A DNA stretch of 64,000 nt. It comes from Pseudoalteromonas luteoviolacea (lineage in GTDB: Bacteria > Pseudomonadota > Gammaproteobacteria > Enterobacterales > Alteromonadaceae). Location of the stretch: contig NZ_JWIC01000007.1 of assembly GCF_000814765.1 (NCBI RefSeq), forward strand, positions 310,001 to 374,000. Direction: 5' to 3'. Each line of letters starts with the position of its first letter. The first letter of the stretch is position 1. This document shows, piece after piece, positions 26,996-38,400 of the stretch. Below the pieces are notes generated by a model. That model ran no database searches. It worked only from the letters and a program-made list of their open reading frames with translations, and was not told the origin of the DNA. The translations under genes and the position numbers were made by a program.

Positions 26996-27398
26996 TGGCA
27001 ATATTATTCACGCATTTAAATCATAAAGTTCCGTCTGGTGTGGTTGATTTTTAATCAGAAATTGTTGTTATATATGAACTTACGCCCCAACTTGAAAAAT
27101 ATTAATATTGAATTTTTAGCGTGATTTGTGGGTACAAAGAATACCGTTGAGCGTAAATTTTGAAATAAGGTTGCTTATTATCTGCGTGTATTCAATGTAA
27201 AAATTGAAAGGAGTGACTACTATTCTATGACATTTTTTTGCAAAAACAGATTGAGCTAACCAGCTTAACGTAACGGCAATCTTGCCTGCTTGGGGGTTAA
27301 GTGAGCAGTCGTTTGGGGTGTTTTATCCCAAATTGTATGAATCATTTGATTCTTGGTGGTATTTTGCATTTTTTTCTTAATAGAGGTATCACATACCG

Positions 27399-29438
27399 AT
27401 GAAAACTCGTTTATTTCTGTTGTTTATACTGTTGATTGGGTGGGCGTTTAGTGTACATGCAACTTCATCACATTCGAACACGGCGCTTAATATTGAGCGC
27501 TTATGGCAGTTACAGCGACTAGGTTCGCCTGTTGTTTCATCCGATGGCAATTTTATCGTTGCACCCGTGACTAAGTTTGATGTTGCAAAAGATAAAGGCG
27601 ATACGCAATTATGGTTGTTTGATGCGAAAGGGAAACCTGCTAGAGCGTTAACATCTGCAAAGCTAAGAGCAAGTGAGCCTGTATTTTCCCCTGACTCAAG
27701 TCAATTGGCTTTTATCAGTAAGCGTGCCGATGATCAAATGGGTCAAATTTATATTTTGCCCCTAACTAAGCCAGGAGAAGCGAAAAGGTTAACGAATGTG
27801 CCAACTGGTGTCAAAGGCATTAAGTGGGTCGGTCAGCATCTTTATTTTATTAGCTCAGTGTGGCCTAAAAAAACATGGGTCGAAATGGAAGGCCTATTAA
27901 AAAAGCAGAAAGAGACGACAGTGTCTGCGCGCCAATGGAACGCGCTGCCTTACTCTTCCTTTGATCATTTCATTAATGAAGACAGACAAGCGCATGTTTT
28001 TCGAATCCCAGCTGGTGGCGGTCAAGTTGAACCTATCACTGAGCCTATGGGAAGACAGTTGGTTCGATCAAGTCAATCGGGGCTAAGTTATGACATTGAC
28101 CCAAATGAGCAAAACATTGCATTTAATTCAAATGGCTGGGAAAACCAAGTTTATACAAAGACGGATATCTTCATTGGTAAAATTGGTAGTCATCAAGTCG
28201 TAAACATTACGCCAGAGAATAATGCACCAGATTTTTCACCGAAATTTAGTCAAAGCGGAAAAACCTTAGCTTATTTAAGTCGCAGTATTTTAGGCTTTTA
28301 TGCCGATACAGCGGTTATAAAACTCTATGACTTAAAAGGGAAAGAAACGAAAACACTGAACATTGATAAAGACCGTTCAGTGACAAATATCATATGGGCT
28401 GATAACGGCCGTGATTTTTATAGCTCGATAGATGATGCGGGCACCAGACGCATTTATCATATCAATGGGAAAACTGGAAAAACGCGTGCCATCACAAAAG
28501 ATACAAATTTTGGTACACCCAAATTATTGGGTTCGCGCAAGTTGGTGACTACCAATGAGAGCTTTTTGTATCCGAAAAGATTAGTGGTGATTAATGCGCG
28601 TAGTGGCAAATTTAATCGCATAGATAGTTTGAATGAAACAGTTATGGCTGAGGTTGAGCTAGGTACTTATGAGTCTGTGACTTACAAAGGTGCCGACGGA
28701 CAAGACATACAAATGTGGGTTCATTACCCTCCTGGGTTCGATAAAACTAAAAAATATCCATTGATGATGTTGATCCATGGTGGACCGCATAATGCAATTA
28801 CTGACGGGTTTCACTACCGTTGGAACGCGCAGACGTTTGCTTCGTGGGGGTATGTAACTGCTTGGCCTAACTTTCATGGTTCAAGCGGCTTTGGGCAAGC
28901 ATTTGCGGACGCAATCAACCCTGATTGGCGAACTAAACCTTTAAAAGATGTGCAATTAGCGACAAAATGGTTTGAGCAAAAGTCTTGGATAGACCCAGAG
29001 CGTATGGTTGCGGCAGGGGCGAGCTATGGCGGTTTTTTAAGTGCTACGCTACTCGGGGATAAGCATAATTTTAAAGCATTCTTAATTCATGCCGCGGTGT
29101 ACAACATGTATTCTCAAATGTCAGCCGACTTTGCTGTGCATTCACCTCGTTTTGGTAGTTATTGGGAGCAGCCCGAGATTTATAAAACCATTTCTCCGCA
29201 CTTTTATGCCGAAAACTTTGATACACCGACATTGATAGTTCATGGTCAGTTAGATTATCGCGTGCCTGTTGGTCAAGGTTTTGAGTTATTCAGAACATTG
29301 CAAACTAAAGGTGTTGAATCAAGAATGATTTATTTTCCTGATGAGAATCACTGGATTATGAAACCGAACAATTCAATCTATTGGTACAATGAGGTTGAGC
29401 AGTGGATGACTCAGTTTGCCAAACCTGGCGGAATTTAA
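27399..29438 (+). CDS. S9 family prolyl-oligopeptidase-like peptidase, exported
   Basis: 679 residues with a signal peptide (to about residue 22, VHA) and a GAGG ribosome-binding site. The N-terminal two thirds form a WD40-like beta-propeller (repeats such as EPVFSPDSSQLAFIS and PDFSPKFSQSGKTLAYLS). The C-terminal third is an alpha/beta hydrolase with HGGPH (oxyanion), catalytic Ser542 in GASYGGF, Asp619 in GQLDYRV and His651 in ENHW. This is the dipeptidyl-/acylaminoacyl-peptidase branch of S9, which trims short peptides. In the periplasm it would process peptides released by the nearby secreted proteases. Confidence 0.93.
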   Translation: MKTRLFLLFILLIGWAFSVHATSSHSNTALNIERLWQLQRLGSPVVSSDGNFIVAPVTKFDVAKDKGDTQLWLFDAKGKPARALTSAKLRASEPVFSPDSSQLAFISKRADDQMGQIYILPLTKPGEAKRLTNVPTGVKGIKWVGQHLYFISSVWPKKTWVEMEGLLKKQKETTVSARQWNALPYSSFDHFINEDRQAHVFRIPAGGGQVEPITEPMGRQLVRSSQSGLSYDIDPNEQNIAFNSNGWENQVYTKTDIFIGKIGSHQVVNITPENNAPDFSPKFSQSGKTLAYLSRSILGFYADTAVIKLYDLKGKETKTLNIDKDRSVTNIIWADNGRDFYSSIDDAGTRRIYHINGKTGKTRAITKDTNFGTPKLLGSRKLVTTNESFLYPKRLVVINARSGKFNRIDSLNETVMAEVELGTYESVTYKGADGQDIQMWVHYPPGFDKTKKYPLMMLIHGGPHNAITDGFHYRWNAQTFASWGYVTAWPNFHGSSGFGQAFADAINPDWRTKPLKDVQLATKWFEQKSWIDPERMVAAGASYGGFLSATLLGDKHNFKAFLIHAAVYNMYSQMSADFAVHSPRFGSYWEQPEIYKTISPHFYAENFDTPTLIVHGQLDYRVPVGQGFELFRTLQTKGVESRMIYFPDENHWIMKPNNSIYWYNEVEQWMTQFAKPGGI

Positions 29439-30026
29439 GCTTATGGTGTAATAAGGGTTATGATGTTTTTCTTGCTTTAAAGAGCGACTAAATCTGATTA
29501 TTACTAGCACATTGCGATTTAAAGCAAAGTGTATTGGATACACGTCTAAACACCAACAGCATTTTAGAGCGCCCAATTAAACTTTGAGCGCTCTTATATT
29601 GTTAATGGTTAATTCGTATTTGAACAGTTTATTTATTGTCAATGTACAGAGTAGGGCAATCATGCACTCAAAAAGCGTGCTTTGAAAAATCGTATTTTTA
29701 TTATCCTCGACTATTGTAAAAAGCTAGGCAAACCCACTTATTTAAAAATATGCTTAGCTGTGTTGCACTTCAATGTTTTTTATCTTATTTCTTTTATAAA
29801 TGAGTTTGGTATATACGCGATGCGTCTTAGGAATTATTGATTTTCGATGAGTTTTTATCGAATAAATAAAGGTTTAAGCTTTGCACGCCAGTGAAGCAAG
29901 CCTTTGCAAATGCTGAATTGAAGCGTCGCCTCGGCTTTATGGTTACAAATTATTTCAAATCCGCACTTGAGCCAGAGTTTCTGATAAATTCATGATTGAT
30001 ATTTAGACAGCAAGAAGATTATAACT
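29439..30026. other. Intergenic region with a weak terminator
   Basis: AGAGCGC (29566-29572) and GCGCTCT (29588-29594) form a 7-bp stem with a 15-nt loop followed by TATATT, a weak terminator for the S9 gene. The rest, up to the next ATG, shows no coding frame. Confidence 0.4.
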
Positions 30027-30872
30027 ATGAAAAAAATTGCACTGGCTTCGATCATTACTCTGCTTTGTGGTTGCTCTGTTCAGATAAACGAATCAAATTT
30101 TATTGCTCAGGCCGAGACTGTTACGCCATATTCATCTGATTTTATTCACCAACTAAATGTGGCTACGCCTAATCACATCGTGAAGCATATAGTTGTGCCA
30201 GCAGAGCAAGGTGCAGTGACATTGCATGGTATACATTTGGACCGACCACACACCAACAATACAATATTGTATATACCCGGTAATGGCATGAGCGTTGAAA
30301 ATGCAGCACAGAAGGCGTTACTCAACTTAGCAGAATATCATGCTGATATCGTTGTTTTTGATCGCAGAGGCCTAGGTGCAAGTAACGGTGTTTCTAAAAT
30401 TGCCAGTTTGGTCGAAGATGCCCAAATGAGTTACGACTACGTCAAGAAGCAACTGAACGCAGATAGCGTGATTGTGCACGGCTTTTCTTTGGGGAGTTTC
30501 GTTGCTGCCCAAGTGGCAAAGACAAGGCCAATTGATGGGTTGATCATGCAAGGTTCTGCAACAAATATTCAAGAGTGGATAGATAAAGCAATTCCTTGGT
30601 ATAAAAAAGTATTGGTTGACGTTCAAGTAGATGACGTCTTTTTTACCGTTGATAATAAAGACGTAGTGAGCAGGTTTTACTCAGGCCCTTTATTGGTAAT
30701 TGGCGGTGGTGAAGATAAGCAAACGCCTGTTTCTTTGTCGCACGCATTGTTTTTGGCAAGCCAAAGTAGTGATAAAAAAATTGTGATATCTGATGAAGCA
30801 GGACATTATCAAATGTTTGATAATGAAAAGGTGAGGAGTACTTATAAAGGCTTTATAGAAAAATTATTGTAA
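30027..30872 (+). CDS. Alpha/beta hydrolase lipoprotein
   Basis: 281 residues with lipobox LLCGC (Cys about 15), so anchored in the inner or outer membrane. The hydrolase fold shows PGNGMS after strand 3, FDRRGLGASNG, the nucleophile elbow GFSLGS with Ser154, an acid in GGGEDKQTP and a His in EAGHYQMF near the end. Proteins with this BEM46/FrsA-like pattern act as esterases or peptidases on small substrates; the exact substrate is unknown. It stands alone between two large gaps. Confidence 0.85.
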   Translation: MKKIALASIITLLCGCSVQINESNFIAQAETVTPYSSDFIHQLNVATPNHIVKHIVVPAEQGAVTLHGIHLDRPHTNNTILYIPGNGMSVENAAQKALLNLAEYHADIVVFDRRGLGASNGVSKIASLVEDAQMSYDYVKKQLNADSVIVHGFSLGSFVAAQVAKTRPIDGLIMQGSATNIQEWIDKAIPWYKKVLVDVQVDDVFFTVDNKDVVSRFYSGPLLVIGGGEDKQTPVSLSHALFLASQSSDKKIVISDEAGHYQMFDNEKVRSTYKGFIEKLL

Positions 30873-31733
30873 GGTGTCATTAATCCGACAAATGAATACA
30901 CGCATGTTGTCGATGCGAAATGGTTATTTTTCGTTGTAATAGTATGGTTGTATTTTAAAAAGTATATTTAATTTCTTATTTTTACCTGTGTGTAATATTA
31001 TATTAGGTGTATTAAGTTTGGTCGCTATTATCAAAGGGCTATGCTTAAAAGTTCATTGAACTCAATAAAGCATGTTGAAAGGTTGCTAAGTCTGTCAAAT
31101 AAATAGCTCATTTTTATGGCAAATATGGCCTTTCTCCTAAATTATTTAACTTATTCCGACTTGGCGATAGCAATCTATCTGACATTAAATGCCGTGTTTA
31201 AATGACTGCTACGGGCATTGTAGGGCTTTGTTAACTAATACACGGCTTAAGTTGACAAACGCTCTCTTGCAATCGTAGGTGTCAGGTTACAAAGCCGAGA
31301 CTTGTACCACTTATACACTGAAGCCAGCTCAAAGTAAAAGTAACTCATATTATGAACAAATGAGATCTGCCTGACTATGAGGGTCCAGTATACATTGTTA
31401 TACCCTCCACGGATGGTCTGGATTAATCATCAATACCGAAAAAAGTTCACACTCAATGTTAATGTGGTATGTCGCTCGTATGTATACCTAGCTGCTCGTA
31501 AACTACTCGCATTGTTTAAATATTGGTTATATAAGCTAAAAATAAGAAAATTTTTATTTTTATCTCTGCGCATTTAATTTAAAATACCTAGAATAGGTAC
31601 TAAGGTTTGAATCGAGATTAATTCTTAGCCAAGTCCAGACATGTTTAAGCGCAATCGCTGAGTCATATCAAATGTCATTGCAATTATTCTGTCATGACTA
31701 AGCGCAATTTATCGCCTTGTTCTCTCAATCTCG
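30873..31733. other. Long intergenic region with mobile-element-like debris
   Basis: About 860 bp. A plus-strand fragment ending at about 31204 reads YGKYGLSPKLFNLFRLGDS, which looks like the tail of a real protein but has no start. Next to it lies an inverted-repeat segment at 31224-31296. A 66-codon plus-strand frame at 31377 has no supportable features. Confidence 0.35.
31224..31296. repeat. 73-bp segment with imperfect terminal inverted repeats
   Basis: GGCTTTGTTAAC at the left and GGTTACAAAGCC at the right match as inverted repeats in 10 of 12 positions. GGTTACAAAGCC also occurs at 1508-1519. GGCTTTGTT ends recall some IS5-group elements; this may be a decayed terminal fragment. Confidence 0.3.
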
Positions 31734-34451
31734 GTGACCTATAAAATCGGCCATAGTGGCCTGCGAATCATTGCTCAAATTTATTTACTTGGTATTTTTT
31801 TGAAACAGATACTTTTATTATTGCTGTTGGCCAGTTCAACTGTGGTTGCTGCTGTACCATCAAAACCCTCTATAACAGGGCCTGCGTACCATATTTATCG
31901 TGGTACATATGATTATTCTTGGACTAAGCCTAGCGGAACCACTTATTTTGAAGTGCAAACCACATGGGCTGGAAGCACATCAACGAGTCGATTTACTAGC
32001 ACCAGTTTTACAAAAACACATACTGACTTAGGCTACTACACTGCGCGAGTTCGGGCTTGTAACAGCAGTGGTTGTAGTGGGTGGAGTGGTTATGAGGTAA
32101 ATCGGGTTGTAAAGCACTGGAAACCAAATCAAACCGTCACCAGCGGGCCATCCACCTCTTCTTCTGGTTCATTCACGCTTACATGGTCAAAACCTTGGGG
32201 TCATGGTATTAACAAATACATCGTTGAACGCTCAGACAATGGCGGGTCATGGCAGGTTGTATATTCAAGCTCTGGACAAAGCTTGTCTCAAAACTTAGGC
32301 AACGGTACCTACAGGTACCGAGTGGAAGTGTGTAATATTGATAATGTGTGTTCTGGCACAGGCCCGGAGCGACAAGTTGTTGTAAATATTCCACCACCCG
32401 TACCTAGTCGACCTTCAGTGCCTTACGTGAATTGGGATTTATACCACCCATATGGGAGTAGCATTCCTGTGTCTGTACCAAGCATTTCTGGTGCGACGTC
32501 ATATTATATTTATAACGGCAGTTCAGAAAGCTCGCGGGCAGTTTCAAAGCAGGTGAGCAGCAGTGGCTGGACCAGTGTGCCATCGGTGGGGATTGGGTAT
32601 AATTACCTCAGGATTGAGGCGTGTAATGCGTCTGGGTGTAGTGGTGAAGGCCCATCACAGCGCGTAAAAATTTTTGAGAGACCGTCCGCAGCAAGTGTCT
32701 CGGTAAGTTCTCACTTGCCATCAAAAAATGCGGCTGTCACCATCACGTGGAATGTGCCCAGTGGCACCATTTGGGAGCAAGCATACTTTAATGTTAAATG
32801 TCACACTGCGACAAACAGCCGTGTTTGTGACCAGCATATTCCACATCGTGGCAGTGAGAATAAGTCACAGTACTCTCATACATTTACCGCAGATCATGTG
32901 GGTGTTTACGACATAGAAGTGCGTACTTGTAATAAGTCTGATAGCTATTGCAGCACAGCAACTGCCCAAGTAACGGTGTTACCTCAAACCCATGGTAAAC
33001 CACAATACAATTTGAACTGGGATATACATCATCCTATAGGCAGCGACATTCCTCTTGTGATCTCACAAGGTATTGATGGTGCTGATGCTTTTGATATTTA
33101 TTATTACCCTGCAGGCAACCAGCCGAAATTCCTTAAGCGCGTACTTAAGTCAGATGGTAGCACCACAATCTCGGCATCGACACTGGGGAATCACACTCTT
33201 CAATTGGCATCATGTGTGACATCTCGTTCAGGCCAAGTTCGTTGTGGTAATTTAAGTGACAGCGCACGTATTGTAGTGTACGACAAGCCTCAGCCTGTTC
33301 AAGCCAGCATTGACAGCAACAACGTATTAAGTTTGACTCCACCAGCAGGCATGCTTTGGGAAAATGGGTACTTTAAGGTGCAATGCACCACGCCATCGGG
33401 TCAGCAAAGTTGTAATGAACAGATCGCTTATCGAGGTGATATGGCCCTGCCACTGGTGAAAAGTTTGAGCTTCAATGGCTATGGTCAGCATACTGTTACA
33501 GTACAAGCATGTAATGAAAATGAGCGCTATTGCAGTAGCCCAACGCATAAATATGTTGATGTATTGCCAGCAGTGCATGGTCACCCAAAATATAATGTTA
33601 ATTGGGATTTTTATTACCCAGCTCAAAGCCTTATGCGTGTGAACTTGGCAAAAGGGGTTTCAGGTGCAACAGGGTTTAAAGTGCATTTAAATAAAGTCAA
33701 TGCCCCAGACTCTGCAAAAACCGAGGTATACGTTAAGGCGACAGAACCACACGTTGATATTTTGATACCGGAGATTGCGCAGTATCACTTAAAAATGGCG
33801 ACTTGCGTGGAAGGGGTAAACGGTCAACCTGTGTGCTCGCAATGGAGTCCTTCACAGTTAATCGTTGCTTATGATAAGCCTCAGCCGGTGTCTTGGTATT
33901 TCTCACACCCTGAATTCTGGAATGGCACTGTGCCTATTCCCGCGGGCGAACAAGTGACATTAAATTGGGCGCAACCTAGCGGCACCATCTTTGAAACCGC
34001 CTATTACAAATTTACATGTACGCCAGCTGGTGGCATTGGTGGATGTGATGGCACAGTGCGACAAGTCGGTGATAAAACGACCTACACCAAAGAGATCACA
34101 CTATTAAAACCAGGCACATATTCTGTGAGTATCCAATCTTGCAATGAGTCAGAACGTTATTGTAGTGATCCACAACTTAAAACACTCAACGTACTTGAAG
34201 GTAAAACACACTTTACTGCTCCAGCTCACGTGTCCATAGGCACACCATTTGCTCTAAGTTGGGATATTCCAGCAGGTATGAGCTGTGCTCGTAACGGGTC
34301 GGTTTACACCAACAAGGGCAGTGAACAAGTGACCTTGTATAGCACTAAATCTGATTTGAGCTTTGAGTGTACGCAAAACAGCACGATAACCCATCAGGTT
34401 TTATCAACACAGATCCGTAAACTTGCAGCCCCTGTACTTAAGCAGCAATAA
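31734..34451 (+). CDS. Secreted protein of fibronectin-III-like modules, next to RHS gene
   Basis: Up to 905 residues. The frame opens at GTG 31734, but TTG 31800 gives a better signal peptide (KQILLLLLLASSTVVAA); the start is unsure. The mature part is about nine beta-sandwich modules. Two classic fibronectin-III-like units come first, then two module types alternate: type A starts with YNxNWDxxxP after HG-P, and type B carries PSGTIWEQAYFNVKC, a second Cys, and closes with CNESERYCS. The recurring paired cysteines suggest disulfide-stabilised extracellular modules. Such proteins are found just upstream of RHS genes in marine gammaproteobacteria and may act as adhesion or delivery partners. 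That role is inference. Confidence 0.75.
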   Translation: MTYKIGHSGLRIIAQIYLLGIFLKQILLLLLLASSTVVAAVPSKPSITGPAYHIYRGTYDYSWTKPSGTTYFEVQTTWAGSTSTSRFTSTSFTKTHTDLGYYTARVRACNSSGCSGWSGYEVNRVVKHWKPNQTVTSGPSTSSSGSFTLTWSKPWGHGINKYIVERSDNGGSWQVVYSSSGQSLSQNLGNGTYRYRVEVCNIDNVCSGTGPERQVVVNIPPPVPSRPSVPYVNWDLYHPYGSSIPVSVPSISGATSYYIYNGSSESSRAVSKQVSSSGWTSVPSVGIGYNYLRIEACNASGCSGEGPSQRVKIFERPSAASVSVSSHLPSKNAAVTITWNVPSGTIWEQAYFNVKCHTATNSRVCDQHIPHRGSENKSQYSHTFTADHVGVYDIEVRTCNKSDSYCSTATAQVTVLPQTHGKPQYNLNWDIHHPIGSDIPLVISQGIDGADAFDIYYYPAGNQPKFLKRVLKSDGSTTISASTLGNHTLQLASCVTSRSGQVRCGNLSDSARIVVYDKPQPVQASIDSNNVLSLTPPAGMLWENGYFKVQCTTPSGQQSCNEQIAYRGDMALPLVKSLSFNGYGQHTVTVQACNENERYCSSPTHKYVDVLPAVHGHPKYNVNWDFYYPAQSLMRVNLAKGVSGATGFKVHLNKVNAPDSAKTEVYVKATEPHVDILIPEIAQYHLKMATCVEGVNGQPVCSQWSPSQLIVAYDKPQPVSWYFSHPEFWNGTVPIPAGEQVTLNWAQPSGTIFETAYYKFTCTPAGGIGGCDGTVRQVGDKTTYTKEITLLKPGTYSVSIQSCNESERYCSDPQLKTLNVLEGKTHFTAPAHVSIGTPFALSWDIPAGMSCARNGSVYTNKGSEQVTLYSTKSDLSFECTQNSTITHQVLSTQIRKLAAPVLKQQ

Positions 34452-34562
34452 GCGTATTTGTGTGTTTTCGAAGGTCGTTAATAAAGACCTCGAGTTTAAA
34501 GTTATGTCTCTGTCTTGCTGTGCTTTTAACACGTAAGGTAGATAGAAGAAAAAGGCATTTAA

Positions 34563-35240
34563 ATGCAGTTAAAAAATAAAACCATAGCACTGGGTGCGCT
34601 CGTATTGCTGGGCAAGTTCAATATTGCTCAGGCAAGTACGCCTGTGCAGTTTATTTTAAGTTGGGGTCAAGTGGCTAACGCGACACATTACTCCTTAGAA
34701 GAGCAACAGCTAGATGGTTCCTGGAAGTCAGTGACGCCATCTCCACTGACCGAGTTGTCCCGAGCCATTAGCAAGCAGACGCTTGGCAAGTACCACTATC
34801 GAGTTGGCGCATGTATTCGTGACGCAAGCAATGTGGTGCAGTGTGGTGAAGATGTTGGTCATTACAGCAGTGTGCTGACGGTAGATACTAGCAACTTGGG
34901 CGATCCTAACACGGTTGCTTTATTCCAGTCTAAGCCTGGCACAATTGAGTGGACCCCTGTGGCAAGCACACAACACTATAAGCTAGAGCGCGCTGTTTGT
35001 GCGAGTAACTGTGCCATAGAGAGTGAAATCACTTGGCAGCCAATATCAACTCAAGTGGGCGTGTCTTACACCATGGGTACCCAAGACACCGGGCCAAGAG
35101 CGTACCGCGTGCAAGCATGTTCAAATGGAACGACCTGTTCTCAGTGGAGTAATACGTTGCTCATTGATGTGGCGTCCAAAAAGCGAGTGATATTTATTCA
35201 CACGGACCTGCTCGGCAGCCCAGTAACAGAGTCAAATTAA
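34563..35240 (+). CDS. Secreted FnIII-like protein ending in an RHS core motif
   Basis: 225 residues with a signal peptide (to about 25, AQA). Two fibronectin-III-like modules follow, with cysteine pairs and YRVQACSNG-type strands that match those of the 905-residue neighbour. The last 20 residues read KKRVIFIHTDLLGSPVTESN and then stop: this is the conserved (Y/F)IHTD-LGSPV-E segment that normally lies inside the core of RHS proteins, just before the YRPFGE segment. The large RHS protein encoded next lacks this very segment. The gene may be the stump of a longer FnIII-RHS fusion, or it may provide this strand in trans. It lies 112 bp after the 905-residue gene. Confidence 0.75.
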   Translation: MQLKNKTIALGALVLLGKFNIAQASTPVQFILSWGQVANATHYSLEEQQLDGSWKSVTPSPLTELSRAISKQTLGKYHYRVGACIRDASNVVQCGEDVGHYSSVLTVDTSNLGDPNTVALFQSKPGTIEWTPVASTQHYKLERAVCASNCAIESEITWQPISTQVGVSYTMGTQDTGPRAYRVQACSNGTTCSQWSNTLLIDVASKKRVIFIHTDLLGSPVTESN

Positions 35241-35348
35241 GAAGATTTGATTCATCAGTGCCTCAAAGTGCCCCTGTGTATATCACAACAGGCAATTGAA
35301 GCATGTACAAATGAAAGGCATTAGCGCCTTTAAAACAACACATAACAG

Positions 35349-35384
35349 GTTTTGGTTAAAGAATGTCTTTATTTCAACCAAAAC
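35349..35384. promoter_or_regulatory. Inverted repeat upstream of the RHS gene
   Basis: GTTTTGGTT (35349-35357) and AACCAAAAC (35376-35384) are a perfect 9-bp inverted repeat 31 bp before the RHS ATG; possible operator or mRNA hairpin close to the ribosome-binding site. Confidence 0.35.
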
Positions 35385-35414
35385 ACAGAGATAATTATCT
35401 AACGGAAATAGTGA

Positions 35415-38400
35415 ATGAAGTTTAATTTACTCACGAATATAGTGCTGCTTGGGACTTTGCCCATGCAAGCTATGGCAATAGCAGATCCATCTAAATTGCC
35501 AGACTACGCGTACAATTATAAAGAGTACACAAATAACAGTACTGAGGTAAGTACACTTACAACGGACCTATTGGGCGATAAAGTCGATTTGGCAAATGGT
35601 GGGTTTAGTATTTCCCACACCGATTTAACTTTGAAAGTGAATGGCGGCTTAACTTTTGATATCACTCGAACGTTTGGAGATCCCGATGGCTGGTATCAGC
35701 AAACAAAAGAGTTTGGCGCTTGGAGTTTGAAACTACCTCATATTCGCTCAACTTTTGCTGAAGATGTTAATGGTGTTTATGCGAATACGTCTGCATGGAA
35801 AAAAGGTAACGCGTGCTCAGCCAATGTAGGTAGCACGCCTAGTATGAATTATGATGACTGGTCTGAACATCCAGATCCAACTCAAGTTAAGCGGATCCCT
35901 TACTGGTTGATGCGTGACCAGTATTGGAGTGGAGATTCATTGTCTTTAATGAATGAACCCACATACAAAATATTGGAGCAACCGCTTGGTGGTCCCAATG
36001 AAAATAACTTTAGGAAAACGACTAAAGCATCGCACAAATTTAGCTGTTACCAAACGAGCGCAGGCAGTGAAGGGTTTAAAGTAGAAAGCCCCAGTGGCAT
36101 TACCTATCACCTAGATAACATGCGTATTATTAAAGCCCGAACCACACCTTATATGGGCGTTTTTACAGAACGCTGCGTTAAATTGGGGTGTTCAGACAGA
36201 CAGCCGCCAAGTTTTGGTGGTGGCGATGCACCTAGCATGCCATCAGGCATTAAGGTCCAAAAATATCACGTGTTTATGCTGCCTTCTAAAATAGAAGATA
36301 GGTTTGGCAATACGATAGAATTTTCATACTTAGACAACGGTAGGATCGACAACATTGTAACGTCTGACGGCCAAAGAGTAGACTTTACTTGGAGCTCGAC
36401 GGAGCCAAGAATTGATAAGGTCACCTTCAATGCCAGAGAGTGGTCTTACGATTATCGAATTTTAGCGTATTCAGATGCTCGTCGTTATAATTTATTAGAA
36501 ACTGTCACACTTCCGAATAAGCAAACCTGGAAAATGGCATATGGCCACGATCAAATTTTTGACGAGGAGCGTTATGAAATTCCAGGCACTGATAATTTTT
36601 GTGCTGCTAATGAAGGGCAGAGGCTAGATAATTATATAACCGTCACACATCCAAACGGCACATCGGGCCAATTCAGTATAGAGGATCAGTGTAAGGGCCG
36701 CACGGGCGTGCCAAAAATATTGAAAGTTCATCCTCAAGGGTTTACCGAGCATGATGAAGTTTGGGTGCCTCATACCAGTTGGGCTTATTCCCTGATTAAG
36801 AAAACGTTGAGTGTAGCGGGTGAAACTAAACCACTGATTTGGTCATATGAATATACGGGCAGTGATGGCAGCTATGATACACAGCTGGCAGACCATACCA
36901 AAGTAACGACGGTTCGCAACCCAGACAACTCCTACACTGAAAGCCACTTTAGTCGAAAGTATGGCCGTACACTGAATAATTTGGAAAAAGAAAAAGTATT
37001 TTCTAATTCAGGCGTGTTACTGCAAGAAACTAGTTATGATTATCATTATGGGAAGTCACATGGTGATGACAGAGCATTTGTTTATATCCACCTCTCTTTA
37101 AAACCTTGGGATGCGCAGAGAAAGGATTTTACGTCAGACATTAATGTTGAAGTGAAATCGAAAAAAGTTACAACCTATTATGGTGCGAATAGCTCCCTAT
37201 ATTCAACAAGCATAACTGAGTTCAATGAGTATGATAAACCAACACAATTTAAGCTCACCAACCACAGTGATGCGAAGACAAAACACGTACGACTGACATA
37301 TTTTCATGATGAAAATACGAATTGGCTAAACCAGCCGAGCAAAGTATTTGTTAGTGAACAGTCACTTGCCAATATTGATGTAAGCTCGTCCACTGATCTC
37401 GCAGCTTGGACGAAGTATGCGTCATTTCCTCTAAAAAACTCAGATAATATTAGCCGAGATATACAGTTACCAAGTACGCTTGAAGTACATGGCCAACTGA
37501 AAAAAACATATAACCAGTACCATGGTCATGGTGGCCTAAAAAAGGTGACTTATAACGATGGTACAGGCAATAGAACTATCGAATATGATAATTATCAACA
37601 CAATGTAGCTCAGTTAATCACATTGCCAACCCGCTATGATGCAGGCAAGTTTATGTCGATGGAACGGTTGCTAGATGGGTATGGCAATATTAAAAAAATA
37701 ACCAATCTTAACGGCGTGGTTACTCGATATACTTATGATGATATTGACCGGATCACAAGTGTCAATATGAGTGATGACCCCAATATTTCACATGCGTGGT
37801 TGGATACCAAGTTTACGTGGAACGATAGCGCAAGAACTCGAACTATCCAGCAATGTGAGCTGAGCACAGCCAACGAGTGTGTGGCTGGGACTGTTCAGTA
37901 TAAAAATGTTGAGCACTATGATGGCTTGTATCGTTTAGTTAAAAAAGTAGAGACAGATTTATCTGAGCAAGCAGATGTAATTAACCCTACGCGTTATCAA
38001 AGCTTTGAATACGACTATAAAAACCAACCTACGTTTCAGTCACATGTCCGTTTTAATGATGATAAAACGTATGGTGTTACCACCGTTTATGATGCACTTG
38101 GAAGAAAGGAAAGCATTAAATCCAGTGGTATGGGTGAAACCTTGTTCACATATTTGAGTGGACATAAAATCAAAGTCACAGATCCAAAAAAACATGTCAC
38201 GACGACAACTTATCAAGCTTTTGGGAGTCCAGCATACGAACTTGCAACTTATATTGAGTCTCCAGAATTTGTCATAACAGATATTCAGCGAGATATTTTT
38301 GGGCAAGTGCGAACTATTACACAAAAATCAGCTAATAGTGGAGCGACCCCTTTAAATGGTGTGGACGCGGTGACAGAGACGCGCGAATACGATGACCATC

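Noticed and set aside
31377..31577. 66-codon plus-strand frame
   Set aside because: Lies in AT-rich gene-poor DNA, has no ribosome-binding site, and its composition is like random translation of AT-rich sequence.
34563..35240. Frameshift joining the FnIII protein to the RHS gene
   Set aside because: 174 bp of non-coding sequence with a separate signal peptide and start for the RHS protein separates them, so a simple sequencing frameshift does not explain the split.
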